This document shows, in pieces, positions 1 through 9,662 of a DNA stretch of 64,000 nt. The first letter of the stretch is position 1, and every line of letters starts with the position of its first letter. Made by a program: the position numbers and the translations under genes. Origin of the DNA: Klebsiella michiganensis (lineage in GTDB: Bacteria; Pseudomonadota; Gammaproteobacteria; Enterobacterales; Enterobacteriaceae); the NCBI RefSeq assembly GCF_002925905.1, contig NZ_PRDB01000013.1, positions 62,001-126,000 of the forward strand, given 5' to 3'. Under the pieces are notes generated by a model. That model saw only the letters and a list, made by a program, of their open reading frames with translations, was not told the DNA's origin and searched no databases.

Positions 1-198
1 CCCTTTACTGCTACGGGAAAATATCTTTTTCCCCAGATACTGTTCCAGGCTGGCTATCTGATGACTTACCGCGGAGGCCGTAATATTAAGATTCTCTGCC
101 GCCAGGTTCAGGCTGCCGGTATCAGCCACTTCAATAAAGGCCTGAATATTACGTAAGGATGGCATCGGCAAGCTTTTATTCTGCAGCGGCTGGTTCAT
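1..198 (-). CDS. LysR-family regulator, N-terminal part (runs off the window)
   Basis: Only the first 66 codons are present, read leftward from ATG at 198 with a purine-rich SD (GGAGGAAATC) just upstream. The protein shows a LysR-type winged helix-turn-helix: LRNIQAFIEVADTGSLNLAAE followed by ITASAVSHQIASLEQYLGKK (about residues 16-58), ending in the FSRSSKG wing. The effector domain lies outside the window. It is divergent from the transporter-dehydrogenase-transketolase operon starting at 540, the usual layout for a LysR activator and its target, so local control of that operon is inferred. The ligand is unknown. Confidence 0.85.
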   Translation of the reverse strand, partial: MNQPLQNKSLPMPSLRNIQAFIEVADTGSLNLAAENLNITASAVSHQIASLEQYLGKKIFSRSSKG

Positions 199-539
199 GA
201 TTTCCTCCGGCGGGGGGAATAACGCAAGGCGGTTTTTTTACTCAGAAAGAAGGACGTCCAGCCGTTATCCCAGAAAATGATGGTCAGCATAGCACAGCCG
301 GAAAATAAGTGATGGCGCAATCCGTGATGAAGTTAACAGTTTTTAAATGCACAACTCTCGAAAAAAATAATTGACAGGAATTTGAGTGCAGTCACGAAGC
401 AAATTTTTCTCACGCGCAATTGAGCTTTTTTGAATACTCTTTCTTTTTGGGATTGTTATATTGCAACTACAGGCCTGATAACAGGGCGCGATGCGGTAAG
501 GGTCGCGACAAAAAACATAAAAAATAAAGAGGATACCCT
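199..539. promoter_or_regulatory. Divergent intergenic region between LysR gene and transketolase operon
   Basis: A 341-bp AT-rich stretch with no gene. It must hold the promoters of both divergent units. A TATATT hexamer at 457-462 is a candidate -10 for the rightward operon, but no good -35 lies at the right distance, as expected if an activator is needed. A TTGACA at 371-376 lacks a matching -10. A short dyad CGCGA...TCGCG lies at about 488-508. LysR T-N11-A sites cannot be assigned by eye. Confidence 0.5.
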
Positions 540-1871
540 ATGTCACGTATAGATACTGTTGTCTGTACTGACGCCAGAAAAACAAAATATCGTTTCGTGG
601 TTTTGACGATGATTTTCCTGGTGTATGCCATAAATTACGCCGACAGAACGAATATCGGTGCGGTACTGCCGTTTATCATTGACGAGTTTCATATCAACAA
701 CTTTGAGGCCGGGGCCATCGCCAGCATGTTTTTCCTCGGCTATGCGGTAAGCCAGATCCCGGCCGGTTTTTTTATTGCCAGACGCGGCACCCGGGGACTG
801 GTCTCGCTGTCTATTTTCGGCTTTTCCGCTTTTACCTGGCTGATGGGCACCGTGAGCTCGGTATTTGGCCTGAAGATGGTGCGACTGGGGCTGGGGCTTA
901 GCGAAGGGCCGTGCCCGGTGGGGCTGGCTTCAACCATTAATAACTGGTTCCCGCCGAAAGAGAAGGCCACGGCAACGGGCGTCTACATCGCCGCCACCAT
1001 GTTTGCGCCGATAATCGTACCGCCGCTGGCGGTGTGGATCGCGGTTACCTGGGGCTGGCGATGGGTCTTTTTCTCCTTTGCGATACCGGGGATTGTGGCG
1101 GCGGTCGCGTGGTACCTGTTGGTTAAGTCAACGCCCGCGGAAAGCGGATTTGTTTCGCAACGCGAACTGGAAGAGATTAATGCCGGGCGTGAAACCGATA
1201 AAAACGCCGTCCGCGAAAATATATTAATTGCCGACCGCTTCACCTGGCTGGATAAAATTATTCGGGTGAAAAAGATGGCGCCTATCGATACGGCGAAAGG
1301 ATTATTTACCTCGAAAAATATTCTTGGTGACTGTCTGGCCTATTTTATGATGGTCAGCGTGCTGTACGGGTTATTAACGTGGATCCCGCTGTATTTAGTG
1401 AAAGAGCGCGGTTTTGACGTGATGAGTATGGGCTTCGTGGCGAGTATGCCGTGCATCGGCGGCTTTATTGGCGCGATTGGTGGAGGCTGGATCTCGGATA
1501 AAGTGTTAGGCCGCCGGCGTAAACCCACCATGATGTTCACCGCGATTTCAACCGTGGTCATGATGCTCATTATGCTGAACATTCCAGCAAGCACCTTGGC
1601 GGTATGTATTGGATTATTCTTTGTCGGTTTTTGTTTGAATATTGGCTGGCCGGCTTTTACCGCCTACGGAATGGCCGTTTCGGACAGTAAAACCTATCCG
1701 ATTGCCTCTTCTATTATTAATAGCGGCGGCAACCTTGGCGGCTTTGTCGCCCCGATGGCCGCCGGTTTTTTACTTGATCAGACCGGCAGCTTTAATTCTG
1801 TATTCACCTATTTCGGTATCTGCGCCGCAATAGGTCTGGTGGTGATTCTTTTCCTCGATGAGCCACAATAA
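540..1871 (+). CDS. MFS transporter, anion:cation symporter type
   Basis: A 443-residue inner-membrane permease with about 12 hydrophobic segments. The N-terminal part has the NYADRTNIG signature (about 32-40) and the following hydrophilic loop ARRGTR, typical of the anion:cation symporter family (GudP, ExuT and relatives), which imports sugar acids and other organic anions. An SD-like AGAGGA precedes the ATG. It is first in an operon with a dehydrogenase and a two-subunit transketolase, so it probably imports the substrate of that pathway. The actual substrate cannot be read from the sequence. Confidence 0.85.
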   Translation: MSRIDTVVCTDARKTKYRFVVLTMIFLVYAINYADRTNIGAVLPFIIDEFHINNFEAGAIASMFFLGYAVSQIPAGFFIARRGTRGLVSLSIFGFSAFTWLMGTVSSVFGLKMVRLGLGLSEGPCPVGLASTINNWFPPKEKATATGVYIAATMFAPIIVPPLAVWIAVTWGWRWVFFSFAIPGIVAAVAWYLLVKSTPAESGFVSQRELEEINAGRETDKNAVRENILIADRFTWLDKIIRVKKMAPIDTAKGLFTSKNILGDCLAYFMMVSVLYGLLTWIPLYLVKERGFDVMSMGFVASMPCIGGFIGAIGGGWISDKVLGRRRKPTMMFTAISTVVMMLIMLNIPASTLAVCIGLFFVGFCLNIGWPAFTAYGMAVSDSKTYPIASSIINSGGNLGGFVAPMAAGFLLDQTGSFNSVFTYFGICAAIGLVVILFLDEPQ

Positions 1872-1920
1872 CGGCAATATTTCTGTTAATTAATATGACG
1901 TCATGTCATGGAGTGAAAAT

Positions 1921-2670
1921 ATGTTATTAAAAGATAAAGTCGCCATTATTACTGGCGCGGCCTCCGCACGCGGTTTGGGTTTTGCCACCGCCAAATTATT
2001 TGCCGAGAACGGCGCCAGCGTGGTCATTATCGACCTCAATGGCGAAGCCAGCAAAGCCGCAGCGGCGGCCCTGGGCGAAGGCCATCTTGGTCTGGCAGCG
2101 AACGTCGCCGATGAAGTTCAGGTGCAGGCCGCAATCGAACAGATTCTGGCGAAATATGGCCGGGTCGATGTGCTGGTGAATAACGCCGGCATTACCCAGC
2201 CGCTGAAGCTGATGGAAATTAAGCGCGCCAACTATGACGCTGTGCTGGACGTCAGCCTGCGCGGCACGCTGCTGATGTCGCAGGCGGTTATTCCGGCGAT
2301 GCGGGCGCAAAAATCGGGCAGCATTGTCTGTATCTCTTCGGTTTCCGCCCAGCGCGGCGGCGGTATCTTCGGCGGCCCGCACTACAGCGCGGCAAAAGCC
2401 GGTGTGCTCGGCCTGGCGCGGGCGATGGCGCGCGAGCTTGGCCCGGATAACGTCCGCGTAAACTGCATCACGCCCGGGCTGATTCAGACCGATATTACCG
2501 CCGGCAAGCTGACCGACGACATGACGGCCAATATCCTCGCCGGGATCCCGATGAACCGTCTGGGCGATGCGGTGGATATCGCGCGCGCCGCCCTGTTCCT
2601 CGGCAGCGATCTCTCTTCCTACTCGACCGGTATCACCCTGGACGTGAACGGCGGCATGTTAATCCACTAA
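1921..2670 (+). CDS. Short-chain dehydrogenase/reductase (SDR)
   Basis: A 249-residue classical SDR. The Rossmann motif TGAASARGLG is at 11-20, an Asp at 38 suggests NAD(H) preference, NNAG is at 87-90, and the catalytic set is Ser140 (or 142), Tyr155 and Lys159 in YSAAK. A 255-residue version from 1903 is possible, but ATG 1921 has GGAG eight bases upstream and starts right at the fold, so it was chosen. It likely oxidises or reduces a polyol, sugar or sugar acid to give a ketose for the transketolase encoded next. It is 13 bp upstream of the next gene, consistent with one transcript. Confidence 0.88.
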   Translation: MLLKDKVAIITGAASARGLGFATAKLFAENGASVVIIDLNGEASKAAAAALGEGHLGLAANVADEVQVQAAIEQILAKYGRVDVLVNNAGITQPLKLMEIKRANYDAVLDVSLRGTLLMSQAVIPAMRAQKSGSIVCISSVSAQRGGGIFGGPHYSAAKAGVLGLARAMARELGPDNVRVNCITPGLIQTDITAGKLTDDMTANILAGIPMNRLGDAVDIARAALFLGSDLSSYSTGITLDVNGGMLIH

Positions 2671-2683
2671 GCGAGGCAAGCAG

Positions 2684-3529
2684 ATGAAGATGACAGAAAC
2701 ACAACAAGTTGCCGCGGCGGCGTGGCGTATTCGTCGCTATGCCCTGCAAATGGGCGAAGTCCAGGGGCAGGGCTATATCGGCCAGGCATTAGGCTATGCG
2801 GATGTGCTGGCCACCGCCTTCAGCCACGCGATGCGCTACCGTCCGGAAGATCCGCAGTGGGAAGGGCGTGACCGTTTTCTGCTCTCTCACGGTCATTACG
2901 CCATCGCCTATTATGCGGCGCTGCTGGAAGCGGGAATTATCCCGGAAGAGGAGCTGGAGACCTACGGTTCCGACGACAGCCGCCTGCCGATGTCGGGCAT
3001 GGCGACCTATACGCCTGGAATGGAGATGTCCGGCGGCTCGCTGGGGCAGGGGCTCTCCATCGCCGTCGGGATGGCGCTCGGTCTGAAGAAGAAGGGCAGC
3101 GCATCCTGGGTTTTTAACTCTATGTCGGATGGGGAGCTGGACGAAGGTTCAACCTGGGAAGCGGCGATGTCGGCGGCCCACTACGGCCTGACTAACCTGA
3201 TTAACCTCGTTGACGTGAACAAACAGCAGGCGGACGGCGATTCGCGCAAAATTCTCGGCTTTGAGCCGCTGCATGAAAAATGGGCCGCCTTCGGCTGGTA
3301 CGTGCAGCGCGTGGACGGTAACGATCTGGCGGCGGTGGTGGCCGCCTTTGATAACGCGAAAAATCATGCGGGCAACCAGCCGCGGGTCATTTTATGCGAC
3401 ACGCTGATGGGCAAAGGGGTGCCGTTCCTTGAAACCCGCGATAAGAACCATTTTATCCGCGTCGATGCCGACGAATGGCAAAAAGCGATTGCGGTGCTGG
3501 ACGCCAACAAACCGGAAGGAGTGCTGTAA
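2684..3529 (+). CDS. Transketolase, N-terminal (TPP-binding) subunit
   Basis: A 281-residue protein equal to the first domain of transketolase. It shows SHGHYAIAYYAALLEAG (about 68-84), GGSLGQGLS (117-125) and the thiamine diphosphate/Mg motif region SDGELDEGS...VDVNKQQADG (148-185), with Ser where GDGE is usual. Split transketolases need the partner subunit encoded next; the stop and the next start overlap by one base (TAATG), indicating translational coupling and assembly. The enzyme moves two-carbon ketol units between sugars. Since the core pentose phosphate transketolase is a single chain, this pair is a dedicated catabolic enzyme by inference. Confidence 0.9.
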   Translation: MKMTETQQVAAAAWRIRRYALQMGEVQGQGYIGQALGYADVLATAFSHAMRYRPEDPQWEGRDRFLLSHGHYAIAYYAALLEAGIIPEEELETYGSDDSRLPMSGMATYTPGMEMSGGSLGQGLSIAVGMALGLKKKGSASWVFNSMSDGELDEGSTWEAAMSAAHYGLTNLINLVDVNKQQADGDSRKILGFEPLHEKWAAFGWYVQRVDGNDLAAVVAAFDNAKNHAGNQPRVILCDTLMGKGVPFLETRDKNHFIRVDADEWQKAIAVLDANKPEGVL

Positions 3530-4521
3530 TGAGCCAGAGTAAACCACGCTTAAAAACGTCGGCGATGATCGCCTCCATTGCTGATGAAGGTCAGGCGACC
3601 GTTTCCGCGCCGTTTGGCGTCGCGCTCTCGAAGCTGGCTGCCCAGCGCCCGGAAATCGTCGGTATGACCGCGGACCTGTCAAAGTATACCGATCTGCATA
3701 TTTTCGCCCAGGCCTTTCCGGATCGCTTCTTCCAGATGGGAATGGCGGAGCAGCTGCTGATGGGGGCCGCCGGGGGAATGGCGAAGGAGGGATTTATTCC
3801 CTTCGCCACCACCTACGCCGCTTTTGCCACCCGTCGCGCCTATGATTTTATCCATCAGGTGATTGCCGAAGAGCATCTGAACGTGAAGATCTGCGCGGCG
3901 CTGCCGGGCCTGACCACCGGCTACGGGCCGAGCCATCAGGCAACGGAAGATCTGGCGATTATGCGCGGCATTCCCGGCATGGTCATCGTCGATCCCTGCG
4001 ATGCGCTGGAGATAGAGCAGGCGGTACCGGCGATTGCCGACCACGACGGTCCGGTGTATATGCGTCTATTGCGCGGTAAGGTGCCGCTGGTGCTCGATAA
4101 ATATGATTATCAGTTTGAGCTGGGCAAGGCGAAGCTGCTGGAGGACGGTAACGATGTACTGATTATCTCTTCCGGGCTGATGACCATGCGCGCCCTCGAG
4201 GCGGTTGAAAAACTGCGGGCCGATAATATCAGCGCGGCGGTGCTGCATGTCCCCACCATCAAACCGCTTGATGAAAAAACGATCGTTGCGCAGGCTTCGA
4301 AGCCCGGCCGTCTGGTAGTGACCGCGGAAAACCACACGTCGGTCGGCGGGCTGGGGGAGGCGGTTGCCGCGCTGCTGATGCGTAAAGGCGTACGCTGCGA
4401 GTTGGATACCGTCGGTTTGCCTGACGAATTCCTGCTGGCCGGCGCGCTTCCGACGCTGCACGACCGCTACGGCATCTCCACCGCGAAGATGGTCGAAAAA
4501 ATTAAGTATCGCCTGCGTTAA
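3529..4521 (+). CDS. Transketolase, C-terminal (pyrimidine-binding) subunit
   Basis: A 330-residue partner of the preceding gene. It has the central pyrimidine-binding domain with the conserved glutamate in GMAEQ (Glu74), which activates thiamine diphosphate, followed by FATTYAAFATRRAYDFIH and a C-terminal transketolase domain ending near residue 325. An in-frame start at 3475 would add 18 residues lying inside the previous gene; ATG 3529, overlapping the upstream stop, fits the domain start better. Last gene of the operon, followed by a strong hairpin. Apulose-type transketolases have this two-gene form, but no apiose or apulose genes are visible here. Confidence 0.9.
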   Translation: MSQSKPRLKTSAMIASIADEGQATVSAPFGVALSKLAAQRPEIVGMTADLSKYTDLHIFAQAFPDRFFQMGMAEQLLMGAAGGMAKEGFIPFATTYAAFATRRAYDFIHQVIAEEHLNVKICAALPGLTTGYGPSHQATEDLAIMRGIPGMVIVDPCDALEIEQAVPAIADHDGPVYMRLLRGKVPLVLDKYDYQFELGKAKLLEDGNDVLIISSGLMTMRALEAVEKLRADNISAAVLHVPTIKPLDEKTIVAQASKPGRLVVTAENHTSVGGLGEAVAALLMRKGVRCELDTVGLPDEFLLAGALPTLHDRYGISTAKMVEKIKYRLR

Positions 4522-4528
4522 TCGCTTT

Positions 4529-4551
4529 CGCCGCCGCGTTCTGCGGCGGCG
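4529..4551 (+). terminator. Hairpin terminator of the transketolase operon
   Basis: Perfect 9-bp GC stem CGCCGCCGC / GCGGCGGCG with loop GTTCT, beginning 7 bp after the stop codon and followed by TTTCTCCGCTTTT. Confidence 0.8.
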
Positions 4552-4821
4552 TTTCTCCGCTTTTGTTCGCGGTTTCCCCGTCGAGGCATTAAACGGGCTA
4601 TTTCGGGGACGCCTGGCGCGAAGCGCCATCGCCGCTTCTCATCGACAGGACGGGGAACAGTGGTTTGTTAGCCGGAGGATTCTTTTCGGCAGATTTTATG
4701 CGGTTCGTCACAAAATCTGCTAGACTGCGCAGCTTCATGGCATTGTGGTTTTTGCCATCTCTTTCGCAATAATCTCCCTGAAAACTACGCCTGTGACGGG
4801 CCGGGGCGGTTCGGAGTTGTT
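4552..4821 (+). promoter_or_regulatory. Upstream region of rhlE
   Basis: Gene-free 270 bp between the operon terminator and rhlE. It should contain the rhlE promoter and a long leader. I see no confident -10/-35 pair, operator or small gene in it. Confidence 0.35.
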
Positions 4822-6171
4822 ATGTCTTTTGATTCCCTTGGCCTGAATCCTGAAATCCTGCGCGCCGTCGCTGAGCAGGGCTACGTTGAGCCAACCCCAA
4901 TTCAGCAGCAGGCTATCCCGGCAGTATTACAGGGGCGCGATCTGATGGCCAGCGCTCAGACCGGTACCGGCAAAACGGCGGGATTTACGCTGCCGCTGCT
5001 TCAGCATCTGATCCAACAGGAGCCGCATGCTAAAGGGCGTCGCCCGGTGCGTGCGCTGATCCTGACCCCAACGCGCGAGCTGGCGGCGCAAATTGGCGAG
5101 AACGTCCGGGATTACAGCAAATACCTCAACGTTCGCTCGCTGGTGGTGTTCGGCGGCGTGAGCATTAATCCGCAGATGATGAAGCTGCGCAGCGGCGTCG
5201 ATATCCTGGTGGCAACGCCGGGTCGTCTGCTGGATCTTGAACATCAGAACGCCGTGAGCCTCGACAAAGTCGAAGTGCTGGTGCTGGACGAAGCCGACCG
5301 TATGCTGGATATGGGCTTTATTCACGATATTCGCCGGGTGCTGGCGAAGCTGCCGGCCAGACGTCAGAACCTGCTGTTCTCCGCAACCTTCTCCGATGAC
5401 ATTAAATCGCTGGCGGAAAAGCTACTGCATAACCCGCTGGAGATCGAAGTCGCCCGCCGCAACACCGCCTCTGAGCAGGTGAGCCAACTGGTGCATTTTG
5501 TCGATAAAAAGCGCAAACGCGAGCTGCTGTCGCAGATGATCGGTGAAGGTAACTGGCAGCAGGTGCTGGTCTTTACCCGCACCAAGCACGGCGCAAACCA
5601 TCTGGCGGAACAGCTCAATAAAGACGGCATCCGCAGCGCCGCTATTCACGGCAACAAGAGCCAGGGCGCGCGTACCCGCGCATTGGCTGACTTTAAATCC
5701 GGCGGCATTCGCGTACTGGTGGCCACCGATATCGCCGCGCGCGGTCTGGATATTGAAGAGCTGCCGCACGTGGTGAACTACGAGCTGCCAAACGTACCGG
5801 AAGACTATGTGCACCGTATCGGTCGTACCGGGCGCGCCGCGGCAACGGGTGAAGCGCTGTCGCTGGTTTGCGTTGATGAACATAAACTGCTGCATGATAT
5901 CGAACGCTTGCTGAAAAAAGAGATCCCGCGTATTGCCCTGGCGGGCTACGAGCCGGATCCATCGATTAAAGCCGAGCCGATTCAGAACGGTCGTCAGCAG
6001 CAGCGCGGCGGCGGTCGCGGTGGCCAGGGTCAGGGCCGCGGTGGCCAGGGGCAAGGTCGCGGTCAGCAGTCCGCTCCGCGTCGTACCGATGGCGAAGCGC
6101 CGAAAGCGCGAACTCAGGACGGTAAGCCTCCTCGCCGTCGTCGCCCGCGCAAACCCGCCGCGGCGGAGTAA
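4822..6171 (+). CDS. rhlE: DEAD-box ATP-dependent RNA helicase RhlE
   Basis: A 449-residue cytoplasmic DEAD-box helicase involved in RNA remodelling and ribosome assembly. Visible motifs: Q motif in [10 protein letters not shown] (25-33), Walker A AQTGTGKT (45-52), [12 protein letters not shown] box [12 protein letters not shown] (about 154-165), SAT in [19 protein letters not shown] and HRIGRTGR. The tail from about residue 395 is basic and low-complexity, with repeated RGGQGQG units, a typical RNA-binding extension close in length to the E. coli protein (454). It is monocistronic here, bounded by hairpins. The name is from family recognition and synteny with dinG. Confidence 0.95.
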   Translation: MSFDSLGLNPEILRAVAEQGYVEPTPIQQQAIPAVLQGRDLMASAQTGTGKTAGFTLPLLQHLIQQEPHAKGRRPVRALILTPTRELAAQIGENVRDYSKYLNVRSLVVFGGVSINPQMMKLRSGVDILVATPGRLLDLEHQNAVSLDKVEVLVLDEADRMLDMGFIHDIRRVLAKLPARRQNLLFSATFSDDIKSLAEKLLHNPLEIEVARRNTASEQVSQLVHFVDKKRKRELLSQMIGEGNWQQVLVFTRTKHGANHLAEQLNKDGIRSAAIHGNKSQGARTRALADFKSGGIRVLVATDIAARGLDIEELPHVVNYELPNVPEDYVHRIGRTGRAAATGEALSLVCVDEHKLLHDIERLLKKEIPRIALAGYEPDPSIKAEPIQNGRQQQRGGGRGGQGQGRGGQGQGRGQQSAPRRTDGEAPKARTQDGKPPRRRRPRKPAAAE

Positions 6172-6231
6172 CGCTATCCCGTCACTCCTGTGGCGAGTGT
6201 CGCAATCGCGCGGCTAAGCCACTGATGGGTT

Positions 6232-6257
6232 GTCCGGGTAAGACTCCTTACCCGGAC
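6232..6257. repeat. REP-like hairpin between rhlE and dinG
   Basis: An 11-bp perfect inverted repeat GTCCGGGTAAG / CTTACCCGGAC with a 4-base loop, 60 bp after rhlE. The TCCGGGTAAG core resembles the REP-like units at 33875-34031, 43078-43168 and 55116-55215. It may act as a terminator or mRNA stabiliser for rhlE. Confidence 0.6.
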
Positions 6258-6338
6258 GCGCTTCGCTCAGCATAACCTCGAGCGTGATTCCAGTTTGCTC
6301 AGAAAGACGTTCCTTCCGACGGCTAAAAAATGGCACAA

Positions 6339-6358
6339 TAGTGGCTGTTTATACAGTA
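6339..6358 (+). promoter_or_regulatory. LexA box upstream of dinG
   Basis: TAGTGGCTGTTTATACAGTA ends 13 bp before the dinG ATG. The right half TATACAGTA is a perfect LexA half-site and the left CTG is changed in one base, the same imperfect form recalled for E. coli dinG. It implies SOS control of dinG-ybiB. Confidence 0.75.
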
Positions 6359-6371
6359 TTCAGGTTTTCTC

Positions 6372-8516
6372 ATGGCTTTGACCGCAGCGCTGAAAGCGCA
6401 AATCGCCGCCTGGTATAAGGCGCTTCAGGAACAAATCCCTGACTTTATTCCCCGTCCTCCGCAGCGGCAGATGATTGCCGATGTGGCGAAGACGCTCGCC
6501 GGGGAAGAGGGGCGACATCTGGCGATAGAAGCCCCGACCGGCGTCGGCAAAACCTTGTCATACCTGATTCCCGGCATCGCCATTGCCCGTGAAGAACAAA
6601 AAACGCTGGTGGTCAGTACCGCCAACGTTGCTCTGCAGGACCAAATCTACAGTAAAGACCTGCCGCTGCTGCGCAAAATCATTCCCGACCTGCGATTTAC
6701 CGCCGCCTTTGGCCGCGGGCGCTACGTCTGCCCGCGTAACCTGGCCGCGCTTGCCAGCACCGAGCCAACGCAGCAGGATTTACTGGCCTTTCTTGATGAC
6801 GAACTCACGCCTAACAACCAGGCGGAACAGAAGCTGTGCGCGACGCTGAAAGCGGACCTTGATAGCTACAAATGGGACGGCCTGCGCGATCATACCGATA
6901 AAAATGTGGATGATTCATTATGGAGCCGCCTGAGCACCGATAAAGCCAGCTGCCTGAACCGCAACTGCCACTATTATCGCGAATGTCCGTTTTTTGTCGC
7001 CCGCCGGGAAATCCAGGAAGCGGAAGTGGTGGTGGCGAACCATGCGCTGGTAATGGCGGCGATGGAAAGCGAAGCGGTGCTGCCGGAACCGAAGCATCTG
7101 CTGCTGGTGCTGGATGAAGGCCACCATCTTCCGGAGGTGGCCCGCGATGCGCTGGAAATGAGCGCGGAAATCACCGCCCCCTGGTACCGCCTGCAGCTGG
7201 ATCTTTTTACGAAGCTGGTCGCGACCTGCATGGAGCAGTTTCGCCCTAAAACCACGCCGCCGCTGGCGAATCCCGAGCGTCTGAATGGGCATTGCGAGGA
7301 GCTCTACGAGCTCATCTCCTCCCTGAATAATATCCTCAATCTGTACATGCCGGCCGGGCAGGAGGCGGAGCACCGCTTCCCGATGGGGGAGCTGCCGCAG
7401 GAAGTGATGGAGATTTGCCAGCGGCTGGCGAAGCTCACCGAAACGCTGCGCGGTCTGGCGGAGCTGTTCCTTAACGATCTGGGCGAAAAAACCGGCAGTC
7501 ACGACGTGGTGCGTTTGCACCGGGTTCTGCTGCAGATGAACCGCGCGCTGGGAATGTTTGAAAGCCAAAGTAAACTGTGGCGGCTGGCATCGCTGGCGCA
7601 GTCCTCCGGCGCGCCGGTGACGAAATGGGTCACCCGCGACCTGCGGGACGGCCAGATGCATATCTGGTTCCACTGCGTGGGGATCCGCGTCAGCGATCAG
7701 CTGGAGAGGCTGCTGTGGCGCAGCGTCCCGCATATCGTCGTTACCTCTGCGACGCTACGCTCGCTTAATAGCTTTTCGCGTCTGCAGGAGATGAGCGGGC
7801 TGAAAGAGAAAGCGGGAGACCGCTTTGTGGCGCTGGATTCGCCCTTTAATCACGTCGAACAGGGTAAAATCGTCATTCCGCAGATGCATTACGAACCGCT
7901 TATCGATAACGAAGAGCAGCATATTGCCGAGATGGCCGCCTATTTCCGGGAACAGGTCGAGAGCAAAAAGCATCTCGGCATGCTGGTACTCTTCGCCAGC
8001 GGAAGAGCGATGCAGCGGTTTCTCGAACACGTTACCGATCTGCGCCTGCTGCTGCTGGTTCAGGGGGATAAGCCTCGCTACCGGCTGGTCGAGCTGCATC
8101 GTAAACGCGTTGAAGGCGGCGAGCGCAGCGTACTGGTTGGGCTGCAATCCTTTGCGGAAGGCCTGGATTTAAAAGGCGAACTGTTAAGCCAGGTGCATAT
8201 CCACAAGATCGCTTTCCCGCCGATTGACAGCCCGGTGGTGATCACCGAAGGCGAATGGCTCAAAAGCCTCAACCGCTATCCGTTCGAAGTTCAGAGCCTG
8301 CCCAGCGCGTCATTCAACCTGATTCAACAGGTTGGCCGCCTGATCCGTAGCCATAGCTGCTGGGGAGAGGTGGTAATTTATGATAAACGCCTGTTGACCA
8401 AAAACTACGGTAAGCGTTTATTGAATGCATTACCCATATTTCCGATAGAGCAGCCAGCCGTCCCTGAGGTTATAGTAAAAACTAAAATAAAACAGACGCG
8501 TCGCAAACGGCGTTAG
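6372..8516 (+). CDS. dinG: ATP-dependent DNA helicase DinG
   Basis: A 714-residue XPD-like superfamily 2 helicase (E. coli DinG is about 716). It unwinds DNA 5' to 3' and resolves R-loops and replication-transcription conflicts. Visible: Walker A EAPTGVGKTLSYL (about 56-68), a cysteine set for the 4Fe-4S cluster (RYVCPRN, then KASCLNRNCHYYRECPFF), the DEAH-like LDEGHHLPE, the VVTSATLRSL motif III and the C-terminal QQVGRLIRS motif VI. An SOS box lies directly upstream. ybiB follows after 42 bp, so the two are probably cotranscribed. Confidence 0.96.
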   Translation: MALTAALKAQIAAWYKALQEQIPDFIPRPPQRQMIADVAKTLAGEEGRHLAIEAPTGVGKTLSYLIPGIAIAREEQKTLVVSTANVALQDQIYSKDLPLLRKIIPDLRFTAAFGRGRYVCPRNLAALASTEPTQQDLLAFLDDELTPNNQAEQKLCATLKADLDSYKWDGLRDHTDKNVDDSLWSRLSTDKASCLNRNCHYYRECPFFVARREIQEAEVVVANHALVMAAMESEAVLPEPKHLLLVLDEGHHLPEVARDALEMSAEITAPWYRLQLDLFTKLVATCMEQFRPKTTPPLANPERLNGHCEELYELISSLNNILNLYMPAGQEAEHRFPMGELPQEVMEICQRLAKLTETLRGLAELFLNDLGEKTGSHDVVRLHRVLLQMNRALGMFESQSKLWRLASLAQSSGAPVTKWVTRDLRDGQMHIWFHCVGIRVSDQLERLLWRSVPHIVVTSATLRSLNSFSRLQEMSGLKEKAGDRFVALDSPFNHVEQGKIVIPQMHYEPLIDNEEQHIAEMAAYFREQVESKKHLGMLVLFASGRAMQRFLEHVTDLRLLLLVQGDKPRYRLVELHRKRVEGGERSVLVGLQSFAEGLDLKGELLSQVHIHKIAFPPIDSPVVITEGEWLKSLNRYPFEVQSLPSASFNLIQQVGRLIRSHSCWGEVVIYDKRLLTKNYGKRLLNALPIFPIEQPAVPEVIVKTKIKQTRRKRR

Positions 8517-8558
8517 CGGTGCAATGTCGACGCGGTGAGAAGCTCAGAGGAGCCTGCA

Positions 8559-9518
8559 ATGGACTACAGCAAGATCGTTAAAGAAGTCGGGCGCGGAAAA
8601 AACCACGCTCGCGACCTGGATGTGGAAACGGCGCGCGCGCTTTACTCGCGGATGCTTAACGGCGAGGTGCCTGACCTTGAGCTCGGCGGCATTCTTATTG
8701 CCCTGCGCATCAAGGGCGAAGGTGAAGCGGAGATGAAGGGCTTCTATGAAGCGATGCAGGAGCACACCATTAAGCTGACGCCGCCGGTCGGCAAGCCGAT
8801 GCCGATTGTGATCCCCAGCTATAACGGCGCGCGTAAACAGGCTAACCTGACGCCGCTGCTGGCCGTCCTGCTGCATAAGCTCGGCTTCCCGGTTATCGTT
8901 CACGGCGTGAGCCACGATCCCACCCGCGTGCTGACGGAAACCATTTTTGACCTGATGGGGATCCCGGCGACGCTTCACGCGGGCCAGGCACAGGCGCGGT
9001 TAGATAGTCACCAGCCGGTTTACGTTCCGGTCGGCGTATTTTGTCCGCCGCTGGAAAAACAGCTGGCGATGCGCTGGCGCATGGGCGTGCGTAACAGCGC
9101 CCACACCCTGGCCAAGCTGGCGACGCCGTTTGCCGAAGATGCGGCGCTGCGCCTGTCGAGCGTTTCGCACCCTGAGTACGTCGGTCGGGTCGCGAAATTT
9201 TTTGCCGGGATCGGCGGCCGGGCGCTGCTGATGCACGGTACTGAAGGCGAAGTTTACGCTAACCCGCAGCGCTGCCCGCAGATTAGCCTGATTGATGAGA
9301 CCGGTACGCGGGTGGTTAACGAGCGTCAGGATGGCGCCGCTGCGCAGGCAGTCGCTCTGCCGGAGTCAAAAGACCCCGAAGTGACCGCGCGCTGGATCGA
9401 GCGCTGTATGGTCGGGAGCGAACCGCTGCCGTCATCGTTGAAAATTCAGCTGGCCTGCTGTCTTCTGGCCACCGGCGTGGTCTTGTCTCTGGAGCAGGGG
9501 CTGGCGAAGGTGGCTGAG
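8559..9518 (+). CDS. ybiB: YbiB, TrpD2-like nucleic-acid-binding protein (coordinates to stop at 9527)
   Basis: About 322 residues, start ATG 8559 with SD AGAGGAG; the open frame runs to the stop at 9525-9527. The protein belongs to the TrpD2 branch of the anthranilate phosphoribosyltransferase fold: the N-terminal helical part has ARALYSRMLNGEVPDLELGG, the central part SYNGARKQANLTPLLA and HGVSHDPTRVL. TrpD2 proteins, including E. coli YbiB, lack the tryptophan biosynthetic activity and bind nucleic acid, and E. coli ybiB shares the LexA-controlled dinG unit. The same arrangement here supports a DNA-damage-linked role. Confidence 0.9.
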
Positions 9519-9548
9519 AGCTGGTAACTCTATCGCAGGATCGCAGGC

Positions 9549-9580
9549 AAAAAAAAGCCCGTCCAGTGGCATGGACGGGC
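9549..9580 (-). terminator. Terminator downstream of ybiJ (possibly shared with ybiB)
   Basis: Stem GCCCGTCCA / TGGACGGGC with a 6-base loop (9557-9580), flanked on the left by eight A bases, so reading leftward it is a hairpin followed by a T run. It sits between the convergent ybiB and ybiJ. Confidence 0.85.
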
Positions 9581-9662
9581 AAGGCAAGGGTATTAAAGGA
9601 TCTTACAGGGTTAAAACAGTGGCATTACAGGGTGTTGCTGTTGCTACAGGGATAACTGACGA

